Shown here: one piece after another, positions 1 through 6,941 of the stretch
Layout of the letters: every line of letters begins with the position of its first letter
Numbering within the stretch: position 1 is the first letter of the stretch
NCBI GenBank assembly: GCA_946480995.1
Contig: CAMLMF010000009.1
Coordinates: 1 to 17,557, forward strand
Length of the DNA stretch: 17,557 bases
Direction: 5' to 3'
DNA from: an uncultured Bdellovibrio sp.
GTDB lineage: Bacteria; Bdellovibrionota; Bdellovibrionia; Bdellovibrionales; Bdellovibrionaceae
Translations under genes and position numbers: made by a program
Notes under the pieces: model-generated
What the model was told of the DNA's origin: nothing
The model's input: the letters and a program-made list of their open reading frames with translations, nothing else
The model's database searches: none

Positions 1-1200
1 GCTGTAAAAAGGATTATAATAAATTTAGATAAAATTAAGCTTGCTGACGCGGAATTTTATGATCCTCTGGAAGCCTATCAAAGCAGCTATCAGTCCTATC
101 AGGACAGCATTCGCGAACAGCTGCGGGAAATTTATTCTTTAGTTATTAATGTCGACCGTACATTAACGCAAAAGAAAGCGACCTATGAAAAATTAATGAA
201 TTTATCTAAAGCCAATGCTGATTTGGTTCGGAATATAGAAAATAATTTTGAAAGTTTTCTTAAAGTGCGTATGGATCATCTGGTGTCAGCGCGCAACACG
301 AAGTTGTACATGTCAATTGTCGCAATTTTAGTGGCTTCGCTGTTAAGTGCATATTTGGGGTATTCCATCCATCGTACGTTTAGAACTTTCTCAGGGGCCG
401 TAAAGACCCTGAAGTCCGATGCACAAGTGGCCTTGGAAATTGGGCAAAACCTGATCGAAGCCTCAGGTAAAGTGTCCCAAGCCTCTTCGACTCAAGCCGC
501 AGCGATTGAAGAAACAAGTGCTTCTTTGGAAGAACTCAGCAGTATGGTGGCTATCAACGCACAAAATTCTTTGAAAGCCCGTGACCTGGCTAATGAAGCC
601 AAGGGGCATTCTGCTCAGGGCAGCCAAGAGATGCAGTCGTTGGTGACTTCGATGAATGAAATAGCACAAAGCTCTAAGAAGATCGAAGAGATCATGCAAA
701 TTATTGACGACATTGCCTTTCAAACAAACTTATTGGCTTTGAATGCTTCGGTTGAAGCAGCCCGGGCGGGAGAGCACGGCAAAGGATTTGCTGTCGTAGC
801 AGACGCTGTTCGTGCTCTTGCTCAGAAGAGTGCGGATTCCGCGAAAGAAATAGGTGTGTTGATCACCGAAAGTATGCAAAAAATTGATTTTGGCAAGAAC
901 AGCGCCGACCGCAGCAGTGTGGCGATGCAATCCATCATGAGCTCTATTGAAAATGTGAATGTCCTTAACAGTGAAATCGCGAATGCGAGCCAAGAGCAAA
1001 CAGCTGGTATTCAGCAGATTTCCCAAGCTGTCAGTGAGCTTGAAAAAGCAACCCTAGAAAATACCGGTGTGGCCCATCAGTCTTCTGACTATTCGAATAA
1101 GTCCCTGCATCAAGCAGAGGAGCTAATGGAAATTGTGGGCGTTTTGGAGGCGGAACTTTTGGGGGCAAGTCGGGTGACTAAACACTCAACAATCCAGTAA
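1..1200 (+). CDS. Methyl-accepting chemotaxis protein, 5' truncated
   Basis: The reading frame is open from base 1 to the TAA at 1198-1200, so the true start lies outside the window; the internal ATG at 196 is not the start. About 399 residues are visible. A helical, probably periplasmic sensor segment (residues 1-100) is followed by one transmembrane helix (about 102-122). After only a short linker comes the long coiled-coil signalling domain. The tip has the chemoreceptor signature: [20 protein letters not shown], then GKGFAVVAD. This part binds CheA and CheW. There is no room for a full HAMP domain of about 50 residues between the membrane and the signalling helices. The usual Glu of the DEVR/GEVR motif is Ala here ([10 protein letters not shown]). 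No CheR-tethering tail is seen at the C-terminus. The ligand is unknown. Family assignment is secure. Confidence 0.95.
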   Translation, partial: AVKRIIINLDKIKLADAEFYDPLEAYQSSYQSYQDSIREQLREIYSLVINVDRTLTQKKATYEKLMNLSKANADLVRNIENNFESFLKVRMDHLVSARNTKLYMSIVAILVASLLSAYLGYSIHRTFRTFSGAVKTLKSDAQVALEIGQNLIEASGKVSQASSTQAAAIEETSASLEELSSMVAINAQNSLKARDLANEAKGHSAQGSQEMQSLVTSMNEIAQSSKKIEEIMQIIDDIAFQTNLLALNASVEAARAGEHGKGFAVVADAVRALAQKSADSAKEIGVLITESMQKIDFGKNSADRSSVAMQSIMSSIENVNVLNSEIANASQEQTAGIQQISQAVSELEKATLENTGVAHQSSDYSNKSLHQAEELMEIVGVLEAELLGASRVTKHSTIQ

Positions 1201-1217
1201 AAAGCATCTGAGTTCAG

Positions 1218-1259
1218 GCAAAAGTTGTTTTTCTATTAGAGCAGGACTAAGCTTTTGCC
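1218..1259. repeat. Inverted repeat abutting a start codon
   Basis: An 8-bp inverted repeat, GGCAAAAG and CTTTTGCC, with a spacer of about 26 bases, ends directly before the ATG at 1260. It sits in the 59-base gap after the chemoreceptor gene. It has no following T-run on the plus strand, so it does not look like a terminator. If it folds in mRNA it would bury the leader and the weak GCAGGA ribosome-binding site. The role is unknown. Confidence 0.4.
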
Positions 1260-2072
1260 ATGATCAAGTGGATTTTATTAATTTTATTCGCAAGTCAAAA
1301 TATCTGGGCAGGAAACTCCTTAAAGGAGATTTCTCTGCGCTGTGGTCCGCTGTCTGCAGGTGAAAAGCCTTTGTATGCGAGCGACTTCAGATGGGACTAT
1401 GATATCCCCAGCATGCTTTTGAAATTCACAGAAATTTATCAGTCACCCAAACGTTTGCCGCAAAGGGCTTTCTGGGATGCTAAAAAGGGCGTGTTAAAAT
1501 TGCCATACGATGCAGGTCGTGGCGGCGACATTCAGATATCTGAAACTTTCGTGCAAAGCATCGTTCGTCATGTCGAGCGTGCGTTTGAGTTAAGCTATGT
1601 TGATGGTGTCTTCTTCCCAGATATGGGTCACTCGCACTTTTTAATTCCTGAAAAGATAATGAAAGAAAAATACGATCGTTATCCCATTGCCAATATGTCC
1701 GGCATGTTTCAAGAAATGTTCAAGGATCAAAGAGTCAAAGTTCTTTATCACACGGCTGAACAGCTGAAGACGTTGGATGAAGATGGCAATGTGCAAAACG
1801 ACGAAAAAATAAAATGGCGTTTTAAAACGCGCAACATTGTTGGCGACCTTAAACCCACAACCGATTTAGTTGTTCTGCAAAATCCTGCAAGCAAAGCAAA
1901 CACCGTTAATGAAGTGCCAGGGTATTTCTGGTGGGGTGGCGGATTTAACTTAAGCGCTCAGAAAAATGGCTGCTTTGAATACAAAGCCCATGGGCAGACC
2001 CTGTACTTCGATTTAAGCATGTATGATCTGATTTCGGACCCTGATGCGGGTCCATGGGGTGGGGCTTACTAG
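1260..2072 (+). CDS. Secreted protein of unknown function
   Basis: A 270-residue protein that I do not recognise. It starts with a short, clear Sec signal peptide (MIKWILLILFASQNIWA) with likely cleavage after Ala17, so the mature protein is exported. The mature part has two cysteines (RCGPLS near the N-terminus and NGCFEY near the C-terminus), which could form one disulfide. Other visible landmarks are the segment MGHSHFLIP and an aromatic, glycine-rich tail (GYFWWGGGFNLSAQ, then ending DPDAGPWGGAY). No transmembrane helix, repeat or known catalytic motif is seen after the signal peptide. The start is chosen because the signal peptide begins exactly there; the ribosome-binding site is weak (GCAGGA about 12 bases upstream). 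It ends in a hairpin terminator and converges with the next gene, so it is probably transcribed alone or with the chemoreceptor. Confidence 0.8.
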   Translation: MIKWILLILFASQNIWAGNSLKEISLRCGPLSAGEKPLYASDFRWDYDIPSMLLKFTEIYQSPKRLPQRAFWDAKKGVLKLPYDAGRGGDIQISETFVQSIVRHVERAFELSYVDGVFFPDMGHSHFLIPEKIMKEKYDRYPIANMSGMFQEMFKDQRVKVLYHTAEQLKTLDEDGNVQNDEKIKWRFKTRNIVGDLKPTTDLVVLQNPASKANTVNEVPGYFWWGGGFNLSAQKNGCFEYKAHGQTLYFDLSMYDLISDPDAGPWGGAY

Positions 2073-2083
2073 AAGCCCCCTTT
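2061..2083 (+). terminator. Intrinsic terminator overlapping a stop codon
   Basis: A perfect 7-bp stem GGGGCTT/AAGCCCC (2061-2067 and 2073-2079) with a 5-base loop that contains the TAG stop codon at 2070-2072. It is followed by a broken T-rich stretch (TTTCTGTCTATTTT). It ends transcription of the secreted-protein gene before the convergent lipoprotein gene, whose stop codon is only 15 bases away. In the minus direction no T-run follows, so it is one-way at best. Confidence 0.65.
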
Positions 2084-2087
2084 CTGT

Positions 2088-3443
2088 CTATTTTCTAAAG
2101 CTGGCTTCGTAATCGTCTTGGATCTTTTGTAGCTCTGCACCCTTTTTGAGAAGAGTGACACGGTCCATGGCGCCAAATTCTAAGACCCCTTGGGTTGTAT
2201 CCATTAACTTAATCCATCGTTCACTCTTTGCCATAAAGCAGCTCATGATAAAGAAATTCTCTGCGTCGGCACGATAGGTGACATACATGTTCGCATTTGG
2301 GTTTTCGTCGGGAGTCGGTTCTAAGATTCCTTTTGCGACACGAACATAGACAAGTTCTTTTGTAGGGGTGCCTGCAATGTCGTTGATAATGCAAGACTGT
2401 GTATCCTTCTTATTGGCCACAGCGCTATAGCCATCGGCCATGTCGACGATTTCGCCTTTTAAGAAGGCCCAGGTTTCTTTCGAGTTTTCATCCAAAAGAA
2501 CTTTTTTAAATTTTTCAATGTCTAAGATCTTTAAAGCATTGACCCTGCGTTCTTCTGTTAGAGGATTTTTGTATCCTGCAGTTTCGATCTTTTGGCCGGC
2601 AAATTCATAAAAGGTGATCCACTTGGCAAGATCAAGTTGCGCTGCCTGCATAAAGAAGTTTGAAGTTGTGTGCGTGCAAGTTAATAAAACTTCGCCAATG
2701 TTATTCTTGTAGTTTGCTTTAAAAACATTAACGACGCTGGCTGTATCAATCGGTGTCGAGCTTAAGCTTTCAACATCAAGTCTAAAGAAGTCATTTTTAC
2801 GAACGTCACCCTTAAAAGAAACTTTACAATAATTTTCTTCATTCAGAGGTTTGATTTTTTCAAACAGGTCTTTTTCTGAAGCCACTTGACCTTTATAGAT
2901 GACAGCGTCTGGATTTTTCATCAAGGTCACAAGTTCATCCAAATTCTCAATGGAAATTTTCGCGAAGGCTTCTCGTTTGATAGCTTCCGACGAAAAGTCG
3001 ATTTTTACATTAGCGGCTTCCTCAGCCGGAGCTTCTGCGGCTGCGGCCTCGGGGTTGTTTCTTCCGGCTAAGTTAATTTTTGCTCCAGATCTCGCTGCAA
3101 TAATAGGAACCTTCCAAGGGAACGGTTCTTTTTTAGGGGCCACCGTGGGCGCGCCGGTTGCTGCCTGTGCCGCCGCTTTGGTGCTAGCTGATTTTTCTTC
3201 TGCAGTGGGGTCTTTAGCAGCTGGAGCAGCGGAGATTGGTTGTGAGGCCTTTTGATCTTGTTTTTTAGTATCGTCAGCGTCTTTTCCCTTGAAGCCCGCA
3301 GCCTTATCTATATTGACAGGAATTTTAGGAGACGGGGAGGCCTCTTCCGACATTCGTTGAACCAGGTCTCTTTTTTGCGTGCAAGCGGCATTGCTAAATA
3401 GAATTGCGGCACTGATTAAAGCAAATGAAATTTTAAGGCTCAT
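2088..3443 (-). CDS. Lipoprotein with Ala/Lys/Pro-rich linker
   Basis: A 451-residue exported protein of unknown function. The N-terminus is a signal peptide ending in FSNAAC with a candidate lipid-anchor cysteine at residue 21; the -3 position is Asn, so the lipobox is imperfect. Residues about 30-145 are low complexity, rich in Ala, Lys, Pro and Glu, and look like a flexible spacer that would lift the rest of the protein away from the membrane. The C-terminal 300 residues form a normal-looking globular region with four cysteines (YCKVSF, LTCTHT, QSCIIN, MSCFMA). Aromatic and charged residues alternate as in a mixed alpha/beta fold. I do not recognise the domain. The start is supported by AGGGAG seven bases upstream of the ATG. 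It has its own promoter region (3444-3602) and is probably monocistronic. Confidence 0.85.
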   Translation of the reverse strand: MSLKISFALISAAILFSNAACTQKRDLVQRMSEEASPSPKIPVNIDKAAGFKGKDADDTKKQDQKASQPISAAPAAKDPTAEEKSASTKAAAQAATGAPTVAPKKEPFPWKVPIIAARSGAKINLAGRNNPEAAAAEAPAEEAANVKIDFSSEAIKREAFAKISIENLDELVTLMKNPDAVIYKGQVASEKDLFEKIKPLNEENYCKVSFKGDVRKNDFFRLDVESLSSTPIDTASVVNVFKANYKNNIGEVLLTCTHTTSNFFMQAAQLDLAKWITFYEFAGQKIETAGYKNPLTEERRVNALKILDIEKFKKVLLDENSKETWAFLKGEIVDMADGYSAVANKKDTQSCIINDIAGTPTKELVYVRVAKGILEPTPDENPNANMYVTYRADAENFFIMSCFMAKSERWIKLMDTTQGVLEFGAMDRVTLLKKGAELQKIQDDYEASFRK

Positions 3444-3574
3444 AAAGATCTCCCTAGGAAGAGCTTCTGCTACAATCGTTCCGTTAAAAGAGCCGCGAGA
3501 ACCTTTTGAGTTGTTTTATACGATACTCCTGCCACTGGAGGCCTTTTTTTGCGAACAGACTGTCGTCTTTCTAG

Positions 3575-3597
3575 CCACGTCTCAAAATGAGACGTGG
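3575..3597. repeat. Perfect 10-bp stem-loop downstream of msrC
   Basis: CCACGTCTCA and TGAGACGTGG form a perfect 10-bp stem with a 3-base AAA loop, only 5 bases beyond the msrC stop codon on the minus strand. There is no T-run on either side, so it is not a textbook intrinsic terminator. It may protect the 3' end of the msrC mRNA, assist a factor-dependent stop, or bind a protein upstream of the lipoprotein gene. The stem itself is certain; the role is inferred. Confidence 0.5.
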
Positions 3598-3602
3598 TGG
3601 TC

Positions 3603-4100
3603 TTAGGCGAATTGCGCAGGCCAATGAGTCTTTTGCACCAGAATATCTACTAAAGTTTCAAGACCTTGTTGGTCGATGGCATCGAAGCGATTTAAAATCG
3701 GCGCATCGACATCTAAGACTCCTAAAAGTTTTCCAGAGTGAATTATCGGCACGACGATTTCAGACTTCGAAGCGCTGTCGCAGACAATGTGTCCGGGAAA
3801 TTGATCGACATCCACCACTCGTTGCGTTTTCAAAGTTTGAGCTGCAGTTCCACAGACTCCTTTCCCAATTGCAATGCGAGTGCACGCGGGAAGTCCCTGA
3901 AAGGAACTCAGAAGAAGTTCATTTTTATGCAGAAGATAAAATCCCACCCAGTTAATTTCGGGCAAGTGTTGTTTTAGAAGGGCTGCGGTATTGGCAAGAT
4001 TCACAAACCATTCTTTTTCAAGAATCCCAGAAACCTCCTGATGCAGCTCTTTGTAAAACTTAACTTTGTCATGATAGCTAATTTGGCTGTGTGTTTGCAT
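3603..4100 (-). CDS. msrC: Free methionine-R-sulfoxide reductase (GAF domain)
   Basis: This enzyme reduces free L-methionine-R-sulfoxide to methionine in the cytoplasm with electrons from thioredoxin, repairing oxidised methionine. The whole protein is one GAF domain and closely resembles E. coli MsrC (YebR): NTAALL, INWVGFYLL, a loop with Cys in LPACTRI, GKGVCGTA, and IVCDSASKSEIVVP. The three family cysteines are all present and have the E. coli spacing (10 then 24 residues). I place the start at the ATG at 4100 (165 residues) because E. coli MsrC begins close to this point. An in-frame ATG at 4166 would add 22 residues with no family counterpart. Neither start has a good ribosome-binding site. 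It is divergent from the large esterase lipoprotein gene and probably monocistronic. The function is secure from motif conservation. Confidence 0.93.
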   Translation of the reverse strand: MQTHSQISYHDKVKFYKELHQEVSGILEKEWFVNLANTAALLKQHLPEINWVGFYLLHKNELLLSSFQGLPACTRIAIGKGVCGTAAQTLKTQRVVDVDQFPGHIVCDSASKSEIVVPIIHSGKLLGVLDVDAPILNRFDAIDQQGLETLVDILVQKTHWPAQFA

Positions 4101-4259
4101 TGCCGCAAAATAACATGGTTCCACTTTGCTGGGTAGAGAGATCAGGGTCTTCTCAAGATGAGACATATTTTTATTTAAAGATACCTAGACCTGATTCCGA
4201 TAAAGTTATTGGGGTTTGGGTCGTTCTCTATCTTAACGAAGACTATTCCCCGGTTACTT

Positions 4260-4264
4260 GGGAG
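4260..4264 (+). promoter_or_regulatory. Ribosome-binding site fixing a TTG start
   Basis: GGGAG lies seven bases before the TTG at 4272-4274, an ideal spacing. An ATG at 4209 in the same frame has no such site and would put 21 extra residues in front of the signal peptide. This fixes the start of the esterase lipoprotein at TTG 4272. Confidence 0.7.
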
Positions 4265-4271
4265 TTATACG

Positions 4272-6143
4272 TTGGCAGAGAAGAAAAAGCGCTCCTTCAA
4301 GAAAATTTTCCAGGTTATTTTTTTCTTTCTTCTTATTTTTAGCTTTCAAAACTGTAGTCAGCCTTTTGAAGTCAACGAACAGATGCTTAACATCAGTTCT
4401 ACGGCGGCTTCCTCGGATGCATGTACGATTGCCAATGGACAAGGGCGCATGAATTCACTTTCGCTTTGCGAAGTGGTTACTTGCGATCTCGGCTTTCACG
4501 CGGAAAACAACGCCTGTGTCAGTAATGTTCGAAATTGCTCTGGCACGGGAGTTAATAACACCCAAAGTTGGAATGGCAGCAGTTGGGGCGCCTGTGTCAC
4601 TAGTCAGTGCAGTGCAGACTCTCACTTAGAAAACAACTCTTGTCAAAGCAACGAACGAACTTGCTCAACAACACAAGGAAACGGGATACAAAGCTGGAGC
4701 AACGGAGCTTGGGGGGCTTGTTCGGTTCCTCAGCCTTCTTCCCCGGGGAATTCAGATGGGGGAGCCGTCGTTCCGGAATACGACAATCGCAGTTGTACGG
4801 TGAACGGCAAAGTGGGAACACAAGGGTTGAACTCTGGCGTATGGAGCGCTTGTCGCACCTGTGATGCTGATGCTTACACTTCATTTCGAGGAGTCTGCTT
4901 TGACAATCCCACTTTTGCGAAAAACTATGCCAGCTTTTTGCCAGGTTGTTGGAGCAATGGTCTTCTTACCTGTCCAGTGTCTGTGCACAGCGGTTTTATC
5001 AGCGTGCCTTCACGCCATCAGATAAGACCCTCTGAGTCTGTGACCTTCAATGTTTTTTATATGGGGTCTGCGAACGTTACTTTGTCGGCCAATCAGGTGC
5101 AGGTGTCGGGACCTGGTGCTGTGGGATGCACGAAGTCCGTTTCTGGTACAGGTTCTGCGACAAGAACAGTGACACTTTCTGGTTGCCAAGGACCGGGCGC
5201 AGTTTCCATATCCATTTCAGCTGGAAGCTCGACGGGTATTTCAGGAGGAAGCCTAGCAGCTTTCGGGCCGTCCCCAGATGTAATCGTGATGCCGACTTTA
5301 CCTAGTGTAAGTTATAGTTTGAAAACCGATGGCACTTATCCAGGGGCTAATGGCAACCAGATTCCCTTTGAAATGCATTATCCTGCGAACTTTGCGTCGC
5401 TTGCAAATATTCCGATCATTGTCTGGATTCACGGCGGTGGGTGGACTGGTGGAACGGCGGAAATTGATCGCCCACTGGCACAGCTTTTTGCTGAATTGGG
5501 ATTCTTAGTATTTAACATCAACTACACTTTGGCTCCCCCGTCGGGAGTCGCCTTTCCTGGTTTTTCGTTGCCAGCGACTCCGTACAGTGTGGGTCCAAAT
5601 GACGTAAAGGCCTTCATTAATTATTTAAAAACCAATGTCTATCTTATGAATGGTGACACCTCGAAAATATCCATTGCAGGTTCCTCCGCCGGGGCGCACT
5701 TAGCGCTTCATCAGGCGACTCGACCTGATAACTCAACACAGTTCCGCTGTGTCATCAGTGCTGCAGGCCCCACGCTTTTAACTGCGTATAAAGACAGTGC
5801 GAACTATCCTATTACTCGCGCTATTCTGCTCAACGTTTTTGGCGACAATGTCAGCGTCTTAAATAGCAATTCGCCGGCGTTTAACGTGGCCAACTTTAAG
5901 GGCACAAGTCTGGGCATCTTTCATCAACTACAAGATAACTTAGTGCCAATTTCTCAGGCCCTTGAATTGGTGAGCGCGATAAAGAAGATAAAGCCTGCAA
6001 CGCCCGTGACTTTAAACTATGCAAACGAGACAAATCCAAATTCTTGGATCAACCCAACAATTAACCAAATTACGCACATCTATAGCGGAGAACCCAGTTC
6101 CTTCGAAGCCCTTAAGTACTATGTGCATACACAATGCAGATAA
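4272..6143 (+). CDS. Lipid-anchored esterase with Cys/Trp repeats and Ig-like domain
   Basis: A 623-residue surface or periplasmic lipoprotein started by TTG. Residues 1-28 form a signal peptide with a Lys/Arg-rich head, a Phe/Leu core and an anchor cysteine at 28 in FQNCSQP. Residues 51-209 hold repeats of roughly 40 residues, built as Cys, Gly/Asn-rich turn, QSW, NGxWGAC, and a second Cys pair; the third copy is degraded. Residues about 238-335 look like a bacterial Ig-like beta domain (SGTGSATRTVTLSGC, then SISISAGSS). Residues 340-623 are an alpha/beta hydrolase of the hormone-sensitive-lipase/BD-FAE type: oxyanion motif HGGGW at 387-391, nucleophile Ser472 in GSSAG, likely Asp555 (QDNLVP) and His602 (THIYSG). 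The enzyme should cleave carboxyl esters. The substrate is unknown and could be an acetylated polysaccharide or a lipid. The repeat and Ig regions suggest binding or display outside the cell membrane. Confidence 0.9.
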   Translation: MAEKKKRSFKKIFQVIFFFLLIFSFQNCSQPFEVNEQMLNISSTAASSDACTIANGQGRMNSLSLCEVVTCDLGFHAENNACVSNVRNCSGTGVNNTQSWNGSSWGACVTSQCSADSHLENNSCQSNERTCSTTQGNGIQSWSNGAWGACSVPQPSSPGNSDGGAVVPEYDNRSCTVNGKVGTQGLNSGVWSACRTCDADAYTSFRGVCFDNPTFAKNYASFLPGCWSNGLLTCPVSVHSGFISVPSRHQIRPSESVTFNVFYMGSANVTLSANQVQVSGPGAVGCTKSVSGTGSATRTVTLSGCQGPGAVSISISAGSSTGISGGSLAAFGPSPDVIVMPTLPSVSYSLKTDGTYPGANGNQIPFEMHYPANFASLANIPIIVWIHGGGWTGGTAEIDRPLAQLFAELGFLVFNINYTLAPPSGVAFPGFSLPATPYSVGPNDVKAFINYLKTNVYLMNGDTSKISIAGSSAGAHLALHQATRPDNSTQFRCVISAAGPTLLTAYKDSANYPITRAILLNVFGDNVSVLNSNSPAFNVANFKGTSLGIFHQLQDNLVPISQALELVSAIKKIKPATPVTLNYANETNPNSWINPTINQITHIYSGEPSSFEALKYYVHTQCR

Positions 6144-6431
6144 CCTCGAAAGTGTCCACTATTGCCAAGCCTATTTTTCAGATAGAGAGTAGTCATATTT
6201 TTTTTGGTCGCAGAAGTCTCAATCTGAAATATCTAAAAGAGAAACGCTATGAAGATCGTAAACACTATCCTGGGAACTTCTTTGGATTCGAGATCTTAAC
6301 TGCGTCTGCAACATATTTTTGTTGATTCCTTAGACATCGATTGAAGAAGAAAAATTACTATCTGAAATATATTCGATGAATAAGTTATTTATGGTGGCTC
6401 GCTTGTTGCTTTGTAAATAAACGGGGGAGCG
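6144..6431. other. Gene-free spacer between two lipoprotein genes
   Basis: This AT-rich 288-base stretch holds no gene that I can support. It contains a run of eight T at 6198-6205 preceded by only weak dyads (CTAT/ATAG and ACTA/TAGT), possibly a poor terminator for the esterase gene. It also contains an 11-bp direct repeat ATCTGAAATAT at 6222-6232 and 6360-6370. The only plus-strand reading frame of note overlaps the esterase stop and has no start signal. The promoter of the following small lipoprotein should lie near 6330-6420, but no convincing -35/-10 pair is visible. Confidence 0.5.
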
Positions 6432-6809
6432 ATGAGAAAGTTAATATTCATAAGCGCAACTGGCTGCTTGATAGCCTTGTTTCAGAATTGTTCACGAGCG
6501 GATCAAGTTGTTTTTTCTGAACAGCCGCTGAGTGCGACTTCCAGTGCGCCAGATGTTTTGCAGAATGAGGCTGAAATTGTATCCGAAGCTAATCAAGATT
6601 CATCTTCATTTTGTTTTCTATCTGGTTATACATTTAAAACTGGGGATGCTTTGCCATTTATTCACTATCGCAAGTGTGACGGAGAAATTGAATCTTGGAG
6701 AAAAATAGGGCAGTCACAATGTTGTTCTGGGCAGGTCAGTATTGTCGATGTCGAAAGTTATGAGGATGACGTGTGCCCTAGATTTAGAGGCATCATGAAG
6801 TGCCTTTGA
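6432..6809 (+). CDS. Small Cys-rich lipoprotein of unknown function
   Basis: A 125-residue exported protein. The signal peptide ends in LFQNCSR with anchor Cys20, the same FQNCS ending as the large esterase lipoprotein just upstream. The mature part carries six further cysteines (SFCFL, RKCDG, SQCCSG, DVCPR, MKCL), enough for three disulfides, so it is probably a compact disulfide-stabilised domain in an oxidising compartment. An Asp/Glu/Ser-rich stretch (residues 25-58) separates the anchor from the Cys domain. The ATG is preceded by GGGGGAG five bases upstream, a very strong ribosome-binding site. A long hairpin follows at 6868-6900. I do not recognise the family. Its nearness to the esterase and the shared lipobox suggest that both go to the same place, but co-transcription is doubtful because of the 288-base gap. 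Confidence 0.8.
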   Translation: MRKLIFISATGCLIALFQNCSRADQVVFSEQPLSATSSAPDVLQNEAEIVSEANQDSSSFCFLSGYTFKTGDALPFIHYRKCDGEIESWRKIGQSQCCSGQVSIVDVESYEDDVCPRFRGIMKCL

Positions 6810-6867
6810 CACAGGTCTTGCCAACGGCCAAGTCTATCGTTTGTTCACGCGCATATTAAATTTGTTT

Positions 6868-6900
6868 GGAGCTTTTCCATTGTAGGGTGGGAAAGGCTCC
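6868..6900 (+). terminator. Hairpin after the small lipoprotein gene
   Basis: GGAGCTTTTCC (6868-6878) pairs with GGAAAGGCTCC (6890-6900) over 11 bp including one G-U pair, with an 11-base loop. Only a short TCTATAG follows, so the T-run is weak. It separates the lipoprotein gene from the glutathione S-transferase gene, whose ribosome-binding site begins about 28 bases later. It could instead be an mRNA-stabilising stem. Confidence 0.5.
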
Positions 6901-6941
6901 TCTATAGTTAAGCATATGTCATACCAGCTGAGGTAAGAACT

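Noticed and set aside
2899..3255. A 118-residue plus-strand reading frame opposite the lipoprotein gene
   Set aside because: It is antisense to the Ala/Pro/Lys-rich linker of a well-supported gene and owes its length to that low-complexity coding sequence.
3587..3955. A 122-residue plus-strand reading frame opposite msrC
   Set aside because: msrC has strong family motifs in the other strand; this frame is Arg-rich, without motif or start signal.
4101..4271. Sigma-70 promoters for msrC and the esterase in their shared gap
   Set aside because: Several TTGGGT/TATCTT-like hexamers exist but none has good spacing, so no promoter is called.
6134..6325. A 63-residue plus-strand reading frame after the esterase gene
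   Set aside because: It overlaps the esterase stop, has no ribosome-binding site and shows no domain or signal peptide; it looks like chance in AT-rich spacer.
6222..6370. 11-bp direct repeat ATCTGAAATAT at 6222-6232 and 6360-6370 as ends of a lost mobile element
   Set aside because: There is no transposase trace or inverted ends between the copies, and the repeat is AT-rich and short enough for chance.
6808..6813. TTGACA as a -35 promoter element for the GST gene
   Set aside because: No -10-like hexamer lies 16-18 bases downstream, and it overlaps the stop codon of the preceding gene.
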